From SIG440 sp045586925 (GTDB taxonomy: Bacteria > Bacillota > Clostridia > Monoglobales > Monoglobaceae), in NCBI GenBank assembly GCA_045586925.1, contig JAZNBG010000014.1, forward strand, positions 62,001 through 126,000: a stretch of DNA of 64,000 bases. The letters run 5' to 3'. A program made the translations under genes and the position numbers. The notes under the pieces were generated by a model. That model was not told where the DNA came from, searched no databases, and saw nothing but the letters and a program-made list of their open reading frames with translations. This document shows positions 17,589 to 26,054 of this stretch, one piece after another. Each line of letters starts with the position of its first letter. The first letter of the stretch is position 1.

Positions 17589-18395
17589 TTATCTGTAGTG
17601 AGAGGGCGCTTTTCCTTTAAATTTTTTAAACACAGTGCAAAAATAATTCTGATTTTCAAAACCAAGCTTTTCTGCAACTTCTTTTACTGACATATTTCCC
17701 TTGAGCATTGGGATGGCATAGTTTATTTTCATCTGATTGTAGTATGAAATAACGCCCATTCCCGAATATTTTGAAAAAATCTTTACCAGATTTGCCTTAC
17801 TCATGCTGCAAAGCGTGGCAATTTCGTCAAGTGAAAGATTCTTGTCAAGATTATTTTCAAGAAGGTTTACAATCATTGCATAGCTTTTTGCAGTTTTTCC
17901 CTGATATATTTCTTTGTTCAGTGCCTTTTGGGATATTGTTTCAAGGAAAAAAGACTCCAGCGTTTTAATTATAATCTGTGATTTTATTTCACAGTTTATA
18001 CGCGATTGTGTAATATGACCTCCTTTGAATATGTATACTGATTGCATTTCCTCAAGAATGTTATTTATTTTATCAAGATTCTTAACCTCAAAAATTTTGG
18101 AGGTATACGAGGGCATATTTTCGGCTGTAAAAGTAAAAATAATAAATTCGGAGGTTTTGTCCTCGTTCCACAAACGGTGAAATTCCCAAGGCTCGTGAAG
18201 GATTGCCTGACCTTGTTTCAGGATAAAAGCATTAGTGTCGGCAACAATGCCTAATTTGCCCTTGGTTGCGATAACAAATTCCCACATTTGATGTCGTTCT
18301 CCCGAAAAGGAGAAATCCTCCGGAATTTGCTGCTTAAAAATTGAATAAAACGATTTGAATCTAAACTGATTGCTTAAATTAACGTTTTGATACAT
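17589..18395 (-). CDS. AraC-family transcriptional regulator
   Basis: A 268-residue regulator with an N-terminal cupin-like sensor domain (RHQMWEFVIATKGKLGIVAD; ILHEPWEFHRLW) and two C-terminal AraC helix-turn-helix units (LSLDEIATLCSMSKANLVKIFSKYSG; MSVKEVAEKLGFENQNYFCTVFKK). TTG codons upstream are in frame, but GAGGTG lies 5 bases from the ATG used here. It is transcribed away from the Gfo/Idh/MocA gene and is flanked by the glycosidases and the ceramidase-like gene. It is the natural candidate activator of this carbohydrate locus. The effector is unknown. Confidence 0.9.
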   Translation of the reverse strand: MYQNVNLSNQFRFKSFYSIFKQQIPEDFSFSGERHQMWEFVIATKGKLGIVADTNAFILKQGQAILHEPWEFHRLWNEDKTSEFIIFTFTAENMPSYTSKIFEVKNLDKINNILEEMQSVYIFKGGHITQSRINCEIKSQIIIKTLESFFLETISQKALNKEIYQGKTAKSYAMIVNLLENNLDKNLSLDEIATLCSMSKANLVKIFSKYSGMGVISYYNQMKINYAIPMLKGNMSVKEVAEKLGFENQNYFCTVFKKFKGKAPSHYR

Positions 18396-18440
18396 TTTAC
18401 ACCTCAAAAGTAGTTGAATTTGTAGAAAAAGTATTATGTT

Positions 18441-18469
18441 TTGTATATACTTATAATTTTTCCTATATT
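18441..18469 (+). promoter_or_regulatory. Promoter of the Gfo/Idh/MocA gene
   Basis: TTGTAT and TATATT are spaced by 17 bp, 48 bp upstream of the start codon, in the divergent spacer with the AraC gene. The regulator could bind here, but no clear operator was recognised. Confidence 0.55.
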
Positions 18470-18517
18470 AGAATGATAACAGACAATTAAAAATTTGTCA
18501 ATGAAAGGGGAAATATT

Positions 18518-19813
18518 ATGAAAAAATTAAGAGCAGCGATTATGGGTTTTGGTTCTCGGGGAAAAAGCTATGCTGAGTATGCTCTCCAGCATCCTGAAGA
18601 ACTGGAGATTGTTGCGGTGGCAGAGCCGGTTGAAGCTAAACGCGAGCAGGCAGTTAAAATGTTTAACATAAAGCCTGAGATGGCTTTTGATGATTGGAAG
18701 GCACTCATTGAGGTTCCGGATGTTGCTGATTTTATAATTCTTGCAACTCAGGACAAAATGCATTATGAGCCTGCACTGGCAATAATTGAAAAGGGTTATG
18801 ATATATTACTTGAAAAGCCCATGGCGCCCACAGCGAAGGAATCCAAAGCAATAGCTGAAGCTGCCGAGAAAAAGGGTGTTAAAGTGGTTGTTTGCCATGT
18901 TTTAAGATATACTGATTTCTGGGGAAAGGTTAAAGAGATTGTTGACAGCGGAATGCTGGGCGATATAATCGGAATTGAACATACTGAATGTGTTGGCAGC
19001 GTTCATCACAGTCACAGCTTTGCAAGAGGAAACTGGGGAAACACAGAGAGGTCTGCACCTATGATACTTGCAAAATCCTGTCACGATGCTGATTTAATTC
19101 AGTGGGTTTTAGGCGAAAAATGTAAAAGGGTTAGTTCTTTTGGCTCGCTTATGCACTTTAAAAAGGAAAATATGCCAGAGGGCGCACCTGAAAGATGTAT
19201 TGAGGGCTGCCCCCACGGGGATGAATGCTTGTATAATGCTGTGAGATTTTATTATGATAAAAAATCTTTAAAATCTGTTATTACCAACAAGCCAAATCCG
19301 ACAGACGAAGATATTCTGGAGGCACTGAAAAACGGACCTTACGGCAAATGTGTTTACAACACTGATAACGATGTGGTTGACCATCAGGTTGTTAATATGG
19401 AATTTGAAAGCGGCTGTACAGTTTCGTTTATGATGAATTCTTTTGGTAAGCCCGGAAGACGTATGAGAATTTACGGCACAAAGGGAGAGCTTCGCACAAG
19501 AGCAGGCGAATGTGAAATCGAGGTTTATGACTTTTTTGATTATGACAGACTGGACCACGGACGAAAAGGTGAGTGGGAATGTAAGGTATATGATACAACC
19601 AAAGTCGGCGAGCATATAGATTCGGGTCACGGCGGCGGTGATGCAGGCATAATGAGAGACCTTATAAAATATCTCAGAGACGGCGAGAAAGCTGTATCAA
19701 TATCTGACATAAGAACTTCTTATCTCAATCATCTGATTTGTTTTGCCGCTGAAGAATCAAGACTGACCGGCAAGGTAATCGATGTTGAAGAATACTCAAA
19801 GGATATTAAATAA
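18518..19813 (+). CDS. Gfo/Idh/MocA-family oxidoreductase with a Cys-rich insert
   Basis: A 431-residue NAD(P)-dependent sugar oxidoreductase. The Rossmann motif is GFGSRG (about 10-15), the catalytic EKPMAP follows (99-104), and KSCHDADL (187-194) carries the His/Asp pair of the active site. An insert around 227-237 (RCIEGCPHGDEC) holds three closely spaced Cys that are not part of the basic fold and might bind metal. Family members oxidise or epimerise sugars, or run NAD-dependent glycosidase chemistry as in GH109. The location beside GH36 and an AraC regulator supports sugar catabolism; the substrate is unknown. RBS AAAGGGG. Confidence 0.88.
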   Translation: MKKLRAAIMGFGSRGKSYAEYALQHPEELEIVAVAEPVEAKREQAVKMFNIKPEMAFDDWKALIEVPDVADFIILATQDKMHYEPALAIIEKGYDILLEKPMAPTAKESKAIAEAAEKKGVKVVVCHVLRYTDFWGKVKEIVDSGMLGDIIGIEHTECVGSVHHSHSFARGNWGNTERSAPMILAKSCHDADLIQWVLGEKCKRVSSFGSLMHFKKENMPEGAPERCIEGCPHGDECLYNAVRFYYDKKSLKSVITNKPNPTDEDILEALKNGPYGKCVYNTDNDVVDHQVVNMEFESGCTVSFMMNSFGKPGRRMRIYGTKGELRTRAGECEIEVYDFFDYDRLDHGRKGEWECKVYDTTKVGEHIDSGHGGGDAGIMRDLIKYLRDGEKAVSISDIRTSYLNHLICFAAEESRLTGKVIDVEEYSKDIK

Positions 19814-19818
19814 TTTAA

Positions 19819-19845
19819 ACCGCTGGCAGTTTGCCAGCGGTCTTT
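19819..19845 (+). terminator. Intrinsic terminator after the oxidoreductase gene
   Basis: A perfect 10-bp GC-rich stem (ACCGCTGGCA / TGCCAGCGGT) is followed by TCTTTAGTTT, a modest T-tract. Confidence 0.8.
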
Positions 19846-19973
19846 AGTTTGGTGTTCGGTCAATATTTTCGGCCTTGCCGAAATAAATATGAGAAAGCAA
19901 AGCGTAAGAGCTATTGCCGCCGCACGGTGTACAGTGTAGCGTAAAATACGAAAAATTTCTTTGATTAAATATA

Positions 19974-20002
19974 TTGCATTTTTTTGTGAGATGATGTAAA
20001 CT
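19974..20002 (+). promoter_or_regulatory. Promoter of the ceramidase-like gene, matching the glycosidase promoter
   Basis: TTGCAT and TAAACT are spaced by exactly 17 bp. The upstream block CGAAAAATTTCTTTG then TTAAATATA directly before the -35 is nearly the same as the block before the promoter at 11759. The two genes are about 8 kb apart, so the match suggests one regulon. The rest of this spacer has one small hairpin (TTTCGGC/GCCGAAA near 19868) and no gene. Confidence 0.65.
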
Positions 20003-20053
20003 GAATTAAAAAGGTAATAGTGCTAAAAAGTTTTATTTAAGGATGTGTTTTTG

Positions 20054-21388
20054 ATGAAAACAGGGTTTTCAAAAATTTGTATCAATCCTCCATATGGTGC
20101 ACCCATTGTGGGATATTATGAAGCGCGTTTTGTAAAAGGAATTTTGGATGATTTGTATGTAAGGGCAGCCGCATTTGACGACGGCGAAAACCGCGCTTTG
20201 GTTATCGCTCTTGATTTGTGTCTTTTGGCACAGAATTACTATGAAGCTATGAAGGATGCCATAAACGAAGCAACCGGCGTTAGTAAAGACGCAATATTCA
20301 TCAACTGCTCCCATACTCACACAGGTCCCTTAGTTGGCAAGGATTTTGCTTCCGGTACAGGCAGCAGCAAGGCTTATGATGATTTTCTGGTTGCCTGCGT
20401 GCGTGATGCGGCTGTGTATGCACTTGATGATTTAGCAGAGTCAACAATCGAAACCGCACAGGCACAGGCAAAGAATGTTTCATTCATTCGCCGTTATCGT
20501 ATGAAGGACGGCAGCGTTGCCACCAACCCTGGTGTAGGCAACCCCGATATCGACCACGCACTTGGAACACCCAACGAAACAGTAAAGCTGGTTAAGATAA
20601 TCAGAGAGGGCGCTGATGACATCTTTATGGTGAATTTCGGTACACATCCCGACTCGGTTGGTGATGAATATATCAGTGCAGACTATATGGGATTTATCTG
20701 CTCAACAATAGAGAATGCAGTACCTAATACAAAGTGTATGTTCCTTCTTGCTCCTCAGGGCGACGTTAACCACGTTAATGTAAACCCCACAAAGGGCGAA
20801 AGTGCAATTTCAAAAATTGATTTTGACAGTGTTCCCAGAAGCATAAAGCATGCAGAACATATGGGCAGAGTAATTGCAGGCGCAGTTCTTTCGGTATGTT
20901 CAATTACCGAGCCTGTTAAATGCGACAACATTTCTTTTGCAACAAGCGAGGTTATGCTTCCCTCACACAAGGAAAATGACCGTATTGCAGAAATGCGCAA
21001 AATCTATGACTTGTATGAGGCAGGCCGTGCAGATGAGCTTCCCTACAAGGAGATGGCGCTTACAACCGCAGTGGCAGAGGCATCACGTATTTTAAAGCTT
21101 GAAAACGGACCCGATGCATTTAAATTCACTTTGTCAGCAGTTAAAATCGGTGATTTGGTGTTTGCGGGTATAGGCGGCGAGCCATTTACCGAAATTGGCA
21201 ACCGTATATGCGAAGGCTCACCTTTTGATACAACTGTTTTGTGTTGCCTTACAAACAGTGCAGGAGGATATATCCCCACAAAAACTGCTTATGACGAAGG
21301 CGGCTACGAGGCAAAGAGTTCATCTCTTAAGCCGGGCAGCGATGATATTCTGGTAGAGGGAATGGTTAACCTCCTTAAGAAATTATAA
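20054..21388 (+). CDS. Neutral/alkaline ceramidase-like hydrolase, cytoplasmic
   Basis: A 444-residue protein of the neutral/alkaline non-lysosomal ceramidase N-terminal domain superfamily. Metal-ligand motifs are present: CSHTHTGPLVG and GTHPDSVGDEYISADYMG. The segment that carries the catalytic Ser in true ceramidases (GDVSPN or similar) reads QGDVNHVNV, with Asn instead of Ser. There is no signal peptide and no C-terminal domain. Ceramidase activity is therefore doubtful; a different amide or ester hydrolase is more likely. A GTG nine bases upstream overlaps the RBS (AAGGATG), so the ATG is used. A paralogue lies at 31659. Its promoter resembles that of the glycosidase operon. Confidence 0.75.
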   Translation: MKTGFSKICINPPYGAPIVGYYEARFVKGILDDLYVRAAAFDDGENRALVIALDLCLLAQNYYEAMKDAINEATGVSKDAIFINCSHTHTGPLVGKDFASGTGSSKAYDDFLVACVRDAAVYALDDLAESTIETAQAQAKNVSFIRRYRMKDGSVATNPGVGNPDIDHALGTPNETVKLVKIIREGADDIFMVNFGTHPDSVGDEYISADYMGFICSTIENAVPNTKCMFLLAPQGDVNHVNVNPTKGESAISKIDFDSVPRSIKHAEHMGRVIAGAVLSVCSITEPVKCDNISFATSEVMLPSHKENDRIAEMRKIYDLYEAGRADELPYKEMALTTAVAEASRILKLENGPDAFKFTLSAVKIGDLVFAGIGGEPFTEIGNRICEGSPFDTTVLCCLTNSAGGYIPTKTAYDEGGYEAKSSSLKPGSDDILVEGMVNLLKKL

Positions 21389-21407
21389 AAGAAAGATTTT
21401 TGTATAA

Positions 21408-21449
21408 AAATAAACCATATACGGGTGCGTATGTGGTTTATTTTTCTTT
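21408..21449 (+). terminator. Intrinsic terminator after the ceramidase-like gene
   Basis: A 15-bp stem (AAATAAACCATATAC / GTATGTGGTTTATTT, one G-U) is followed by a T-rich tail. Confidence 0.85.
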
Positions 21450-21477
21450 TATAATATGAGTTTCAAGGTAAAATCCC

Positions 21478-21506
21478 TTGCAAAAAGGAAAAATATGTAG
21501 TATAAT
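21478..21506 (+). promoter_or_regulatory. Promoter of the decarboxylase-pyk unit
   Basis: TTGCAA and a perfect TATAAT are spaced by 17 bp, about 50 bp before the first start codon and after a terminator. Confidence 0.7.
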
Positions 21507-21556
21507 TATAAGGTTGCAGATTTACTGCAATGAAATAACATCTTTGGAGGATTAAA

Positions 21557-22651
21557 ATGGAAGTACTTTACGAAAACTTACTTAACATCGAGTGGCAGCA
21601 GATTGTTATGTGGATTATCGGCGGAATACTGATATTCCTTGCAATCAAAAAAGAGATGGAACCAACCCTGCTTTTGCCTATGGGATTTGGTGCGATATTG
21701 GTTAACCTCCCTATGTCGGGTGCGGTTGAAACTGTTGAAACCCTGTTTAACGCAGGTATCTCAAACGAACTTTTCCCATTGATTTTGTTCATCGGTATCG
21801 GTGCAATGATTGACTTTGGACCACTGCTTTCAAATCCCAAGCTGATGATTTTTGGTGCAGCAGCACAGTTTGGTATTTTCTTTACCCTTTGCTTTGCATC
21901 AATGTTCTTTGACCTGAAGGACGCGGCATCAATTGCGATTATCGGTGCTGCAGACGGCCCCACATCAATTGTTGTTGCTCAGGCTTTGGGAACAAAATAC
22001 TTAGGCGCAATTATGGTTGCGGCATATTCGTATATGGCTCTTGTGCCCATCATTCAGCCACCTGTAATCAAGCTTCTTACAACCAAAAAAGAGCGTATGA
22101 TTCGTATGGAATATACTCAAAAAGAGGTTTCAAAGACCACAAAAATTCTCTTCCCCATTATTATTACAGTTATTGCGGGTCTTGTTGCCCCAGGCTCGGT
22201 AGCATTGGTTGGATTTTTGATGTTTGGTAACCTTATCCGTGAGTGCGGAGTTCTTAACTCTCTTTCTGAAACCGCACAGAAGACACTTGCAAATCTTATC
22301 ACCATTTTCCTTGGTATCACAATTTCATTTAAAATGCAGGCTGCAGACTTCCTTCAGCCCGATACACTCTTGATTCTTGGTCTTGGACTTGTTGCATTTA
22401 TTATGGATACTGCGGGCGGTGTTCTGTTTGCAAAACTGATTAATTTGTTCTCTAAAAAGAAGATTAATCCTATGATTGGTGCTGCAGGTATTTCGGCATT
22501 CCCTATGTCGGGACGTGTGGTACATAAAATGGGACTTAAAGAAGATCCGCAAAACTTCCTGCTTATGCATTCAATTGGTGTAAATGTTTCAGGACAGATT
22601 GCATCTGTTATTGCAGGCGGTATGATTCTTAATTTCTTTATGAATATGTAA
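21557..22651 (+). CDS. Na+-translocating carboxylate decarboxylase, beta subunit
   Basis: A 364-residue polytopic membrane protein of the OadB/GcdB/MmdB family. It couples decarboxylation of a carboxybiotin to Na+ export. Typical segments are GFGAILVNLP, FIGIGAMIDFGPLLSNP, IIGAADGPTSIVVAQ (the conserved Asp region), GLVAPGSVALVGFLMFGNLIRE and the C-terminal AGISAFPMSGRVVHKMG. Which substrate (oxaloacetate, methylmalonyl-CoA or glutaconyl-CoA) depends on alpha subunits that are not in the window. A tiny gamma-like gene and pyruvate kinase follow. RBS GGAGGA. Confidence 0.92.
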   Translation: MEVLYENLLNIEWQQIVMWIIGGILIFLAIKKEMEPTLLLPMGFGAILVNLPMSGAVETVETLFNAGISNELFPLILFIGIGAMIDFGPLLSNPKLMIFGAAAQFGIFFTLCFASMFFDLKDAASIAIIGAADGPTSIVVAQALGTKYLGAIMVAAYSYMALVPIIQPPVIKLLTTKKERMIRMEYTQKEVSKTTKILFPIIITVIAGLVAPGSVALVGFLMFGNLIRECGVLNSLSETAQKTLANLITIFLGITISFKMQAADFLQPDTLLILGLGLVAFIMDTAGGVLFAKLINLFSKKKINPMIGAAGISAFPMSGRVVHKMGLKEDPQNFLLMHSIGVNVSGQIASVIAGGMILNFFMNM

Positions 22652-22672
22652 TTTGAAAGGACTGATTTGATT

Positions 22673-22804
22673 ATGAATATAAATCCTATGAATTTTATAA
22701 ATAACCTGTCATATATGGGTGTTGGTATGCTTGGAATATTCATTGTTATTGGTGTTATAATACTGTTGACAGCACTTCTTAATAATGTGACAAGCAAGAA
22801 ATAA
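22673..22804 (+). CDS. Small membrane protein, likely decarboxylase gamma (OadG-like) subunit
   Basis: A 43-codon frame that is too short for most gene calls. One hydrophobic helix (MGVGMLGIFIVIGVIILLTALL) is followed by a basic tail NNVTSKK. Its place, 21 bp after the decarboxylase beta subunit and before pyk, is where the single-helix gamma subunit is expected. An in-frame TTG six bases upstream has better spacing from GAAAGG and could be the true start. No other family was recognised. The frame, RBS and context support a real gene; the function is inferred from position and topology. Confidence 0.7.
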   Translation: MNINPMNFINNLSYMGVGMLGIFIVIGVIILLTALLNNVTSKK

Positions 22805-22823
22805 ATTTGAGGGAGCTGACAGT

Positions 22824-24242
22824 ATGAGAAAGACAAAGGTAATATGCACAATTGGCCCTGCCTGCGAAAATGAAGAAATTTTGACAAAGATGTGTCTTGA
22901 GGGTATGAATGTAGCAAGGCTTAACTTTTCGCACGGTACCCACGCAGAGCACCAGAATAAAATTGACTTAATCAAAAAGGTAAGAGAAAAGCTTAATCTG
23001 CCAATTGCAATTATGCTTGACACCAAAGGTCCTGAATACAGAATCGGCACCTTTGAAAATAAAAAAATCACCCTGAATGACGGTGATACATTTACCTTTA
23101 CAATTGACAAAATACAAGGCAATCAGGAACGTGTTTCGGTAAATTATGACCATTTGATTGAGGATTTAAGTGTTGGCGATACTGTTTCGGTAAATAACGG
23201 TCTGGTAATATTTAAGGTTACGGAAATTAAAGGAAACGATGCAATATGTCAGGTGCTTTCTGGCGGCGAGCTTTCTGACCGAAAGAGTATGAACTTCCCC
23301 GGCAAGGTTATGAAGCACGAATTTTTAAGCCAGCAGGATAAAGCGGATTTGCTTTTTGGTATAAAAAATCAGGTTGACTTTGTTGCAGCGTCATTTGTGT
23401 CACGCAAAAAGGATATTGAGGATATGCGAAATTTCCTTAATGCCAACGGCGGCGAGGATATAGACATTATTGCCAAGATTGAAAACCGTAGCGGTGTTGA
23501 TAATGTTGAGGAAATCTGTGAAATTGCCGATGGTATAATGATTGCCCGAGGTGATTTGGGTGTGGAAATTCCCTTTGTTGAAGTCCCTGCAGTGCAGAAA
23601 TATCTTATTAACAAGTGCCGAATGCTTGGCAGCCGTGTGATTACCGCAACCGAAATGCTTGAAACTATGATTTACAATCCACGTCCTACCCGTGCCGAGC
23701 TTTCTGACGTTGCCAATGCTGTATATGACGGAACATCTGCTGTTATGCTTTCGGGTGAAACTGCATCAGGCAAATACCCCGTTGAGGCGGTAAAGAATAT
23801 GGTTGAAATCGTAAGATTTACCGAAATGGGTATTAATTACAAAAAGCGTTTTAAAAATGCAGAGTTTGAAATACGCAGTAATCTTGATGCAATATCCCAT
23901 TCTACCTGTTCAATGGCGATTGATGTAAATGCAAAGTGCATCATAGTTAGTTCTATTAGTGGCAGAACCGCACGTATGGTCAGCCGTTTCAGGTGTCCTG
24001 TTGATATCATAGGTATGACCACAGATGAAAAGGTTTGGCGCAAGCTGAATTTAAGCTGGGGCGTAACACCTGTTATGTGTGAACAGTTCAATTCGATTGA
24101 AGTAATGTTCTATCACGCCGTTAACGAGGCAAAGAAAACCTTTGAACTCTCAAAGGGCGATAATGTGGTGCTTACCGGAGGACAGCCCAACGGTCAAAGC
24201 GGAAACACAAACATTATCAAGGTCGAAAAAATTTCAAGATAA
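22824..24242 (+). CDS. pyk: Pyruvate kinase
   Basis: A 472-residue pyruvate kinase, which turns PEP plus ADP into pyruvate plus ATP. Motifs are RKTKVICTIGPA at the start, NFSHG, MLDTKGPEYR, DIIAKIENRSGV (catalytic Lys), MIARGDLGVEIP and TATEMLETMIYNPRPTRAE. The length fits the form without the extra C-terminal PEP-utilising domain found in many Bacilli. RBS GAGGGAG. It is 19 bp behind the gamma-like gene, so pyruvate formation and the decarboxylase pump may be co-expressed. Confidence 0.96.
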   Translation: MRKTKVICTIGPACENEEILTKMCLEGMNVARLNFSHGTHAEHQNKIDLIKKVREKLNLPIAIMLDTKGPEYRIGTFENKKITLNDGDTFTFTIDKIQGNQERVSVNYDHLIEDLSVGDTVSVNNGLVIFKVTEIKGNDAICQVLSGGELSDRKSMNFPGKVMKHEFLSQQDKADLLFGIKNQVDFVAASFVSRKKDIEDMRNFLNANGGEDIDIIAKIENRSGVDNVEEICEIADGIMIARGDLGVEIPFVEVPAVQKYLINKCRMLGSRVITATEMLETMIYNPRPTRAELSDVANAVYDGTSAVMLSGETASGKYPVEAVKNMVEIVRFTEMGINYKKRFKNAEFEIRSNLDAISHSTCSMAIDVNAKCIIVSSISGRTARMVSRFRCPVDIIGMTTDEKVWRKLNLSWGVTPVMCEQFNSIEVMFYHAVNEAKKTFELSKGDNVVLTGGQPNGQSGNTNIIKVEKISR

Positions 24243-24250
24243 AATTAAAA

Positions 24251-24286
24251 GAGGAAATATCCCAAAAGGATATTTCCTCTTTTTTC
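24251..24286 (+). terminator. Intrinsic terminator after pyk
   Basis: A perfect 12-bp stem (GAGGAAATATCC / GGATATTTCCTC) with a 5-base loop is followed by seven T. It also lies just past the 3' end of the convergent minus-strand gene. Confidence 0.93.
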
Positions 24287-24298
24287 TTAAAGCACTTG

Positions 24299-24598
24299 TT
24301 ATTTAACGCCGTTTTTCTTGTCAAGGGCATAGTTTCTTATGTATAAAAACAAGTCTGCAATTACCATAATGATGTTAAGAAAGTAGAAAAACAGTACATA
24401 CCATTTTTTATCAAATTCTGCCATATAAGCATCATTTACAAATTTAGACGTAATGCCTGCTACATATCCCAATATGATAAGACAAAGGAATGGAAGGCTC
24501 TTACCTTTTGTTGTTCTGGCTTTATAGGATTTAATGACGTTAAGCGGCCACGAAAATCCAAAGCATACAAGCATAATGATTTCTAACAATTCTGCCAT
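24299..24598 (-). CDS. Small PQ-loop/SemiSWEET-like membrane protein
   Basis: A 99-residue protein with three hydrophobic helices: IIMLVCFGFSWPLNVI, LPFLCLIILGYVAGITS and VLFFYFLNIIMVIADLFLYI. The first helix and loop, SWPLNVIKSYKARTTKGKS, resemble the PQ-loop repeat of SemiSWEET-type transporters (Pro near the helix centre, then a basic loop and Ser). The RBS GGAGG, the promoter upstream and the terminator downstream all fit a real single gene. Transport of a small solute is only a suggestion from topology; similar clostridial proteins are usually listed as hypothetical. Confidence 0.7.
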   Translation of the reverse strand: MAELLEIIMLVCFGFSWPLNVIKSYKARTTKGKSLPFLCLIILGYVAGITSKFVNDAYMAEFDKKWYVLFFYFLNIIMVIADLFLYIRNYALDKKNGVK

Positions 24599-24631
24599 AA
24601 TATACCTCCGTATATAAATTTATTACAAAAT

Positions 24632-24659
24632 ATTATATCATACAGGCAAATTTGTGTAA
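24632..24659 (-). promoter_or_regulatory. Promoter of the small membrane protein gene
   Basis: On the minus strand, TTACAC and a perfect TATAAT are spaced by 16 bp, about 35 bp before the start codon. Confidence 0.6.
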
Positions 24660-24775
24660 ATGGTGATAATACATAAATTTTGGATAGATTTTGGCATTAT
24701 AGTCTGTTATATTACAGTATTTTTTTTCAATTGACGGTTAGACTAAACTGAATAAGGCAAACCGAGGTGAAGTTT

Positions 24776-25324
24776 ATGGATTATTTTTTTGCATACTATT
24801 GTGCACCTGCACTGGCAGGAATTAAATCGGCAAATACTGTTTCGTGCGACAAGTTGAAAATAAAAAACGCAGAGGAAAAGATTATTAAATTAAACAAACA
24901 GTTGAATAAGAAAAACATATTTTTTGAAATTTTGTGGCAGTGCAAAAAAAGTATTCTTGTTATGGTTTATCGCAAGGATGTTCTTGAAAAAACATTATGC
25001 GAAAAAAGAATATATACCTTTTTGCGTACCTTCGGCTATCCCGAAAAAGTGACGGCAAAGGGGTATATTGATTTTCTTAAATCCAGAATGACAAATCAGG
25101 AATTTCCTCACGAGATTGGTGCTTTTTTGGGGTATCCCCTGCACGATATTCAGGGCTTTTTATATCACAAAGACTATGGCTGTCTTTTATGCGGCGAGTG
25201 GAAGGTATACAGGGATGCTGAAGAGGCGCAAAAGCTTTTTAAAAGATTTGCCGCTTGTCGCCATGCTGTTGTAAAGAGAGTGAAAATGGGTTACAGTCTG
25301 GCTCAGATTTTTTGTGCGGTTTAA
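24776..25324 (+). CDS. DUF3793 family protein
   Basis: A 182-residue soluble protein with the DUF3793 hallmark FPHEIGAFLGYPLHDIQGF, followed by CLLCGEWKVY and a C-terminal helix ending in RVKMGYSLAQIFC. In other Firmicutes this family is often found near flavodoxin or iron-uptake genes, but its function is not known. Here it stands alone. The in-frame GTG upstream is part of the RBS (GAGGTG), so the ATG six bases later is used. The A/T-rich spacer before it holds no clear promoter. Confidence 0.82.
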   Translation: MDYFFAYYCAPALAGIKSANTVSCDKLKIKNAEEKIIKLNKQLNKKNIFFEILWQCKKSILVMVYRKDVLEKTLCEKRIYTFLRTFGYPEKVTAKGYIDFLKSRMTNQEFPHEIGAFLGYPLHDIQGFLYHKDYGCLLCGEWKVYRDAEEAQKLFKRFAACRHAVVKRVKMGYSLAQIFCAV

Positions 25325-25349
25325 AGATGTTTAAAATGTGTGAAAGGTA

Positions 25350-25378
25350 TTGATTTGTCAGGAATATTCTGTTATACT
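25350..25378 (+). promoter_or_regulatory. Promoter of the CBM9-like gene
   Basis: TTGATT and TATACT are spaced by 17 bp, 40 bp before the chosen ATG. This placement also argues against the longer reading frame start at 25340, which would lie upstream of the promoter. Confidence 0.6.
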
Positions 25379-25417
25379 GTAAGCATAACAGTATCTTATG
25401 AAACGGAGAGATTTGAT

Positions 25418-26002
25418 ATGTATACAATTAAGAAAAAAGGCTCTGCTGATATTCCTGTAATTACAATTACTGACTATATTGACCCTGAGGGCTACTGTCC
25501 TAAGATTGTATTCAGTGCAACATACAGCGACGAAGGCTTTCACGCACATTTTGAGGCATACGAAAAGAACCCCAGAGCAGTAGTAACCGAGCATCAGGGC
25601 CCTGTTTGTGATGACAGTTGCCTTGAATGGTTTATGAATTTTGACCCTGTTCATACCGACAGATATTTTAATATTGAGGTGAACGCAAAGGGTACAGCCA
25701 ACATTGGCTTCCGTAAGGACAGATACGACAATACTCCTCTTACCGTTGAGGACATTGAGTCAATGAATATAAAGACCGAAATTTTTGAAGATTACTGGAC
25801 GGCTGACTATACTGTTCCTTTTGAACTGCTTAAAAAATATATTCCTGATTATGAATTTAAAAAAGGTCTTGACCATCCGGCAAATGTCTATAAATGCGGT
25901 GACGAAACCGAGATTCCGCATTTTGGCTGCTGGAGTATGGTAAATCGTGAAAAGCCTGATTTTCATATACCGTCATATTTTGGAACAATGACAATTGAAT
26001 AG
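25418..26002 (+). CDS. Carbohydrate-binding family 9-like protein
   Basis: A 194-residue all-beta protein that resembles stand-alone CBM9-like domains: KIVFSATYSDEGFHAHFEAYE, DDSCLEWFMNFDP, YFNIEVNAKGTANIGFRKDR, WTADYTVPFELLKKYIP, and the closing PSYFGTMTIE. There is no signal peptide, so binding would be intracellular or the domain has another role. The reading frame extends 26 codons further upstream, but that part has no RBS and precedes the promoter. Here GGAGAG lies 8 bases before the ATG. Monocistronic, ended by a terminator. Confidence 0.75.
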   Translation: MYTIKKKGSADIPVITITDYIDPEGYCPKIVFSATYSDEGFHAHFEAYEKNPRAVVTEHQGPVCDDSCLEWFMNFDPVHTDRYFNIEVNAKGTANIGFRKDRYDNTPLTVEDIESMNIKTEIFEDYWTADYTVPFELLKKYIPDYEFKKGLDHPANVYKCGDETEIPHFGCWSMVNREKPDFHIPSYFGTMTIE

Positions 26003-26010
26003 TATTTTAC

Positions 26011-26045
26011 ACAGGGAGGGTATATTTGCCTTCCCTGTTTTATTT
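26011..26045 (+). terminator. Intrinsic terminator after the CBM9-like gene
   Basis: A 10-bp stem (ACAGGGAGGG / CCTTCCCTGT, one G-U) is followed by TTTATTTG. It lies between convergent genes. Confidence 0.82.
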
Positions 26046-26054
26046 GCAGAAAGA

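Noticed and set aside
22354..22917. Minus-strand frame of 187 codons across the decarboxylase end, gamma-like gene and pyk start
   Set aside because: Antisense to three supported genes; no RBS and no recognisable domain.
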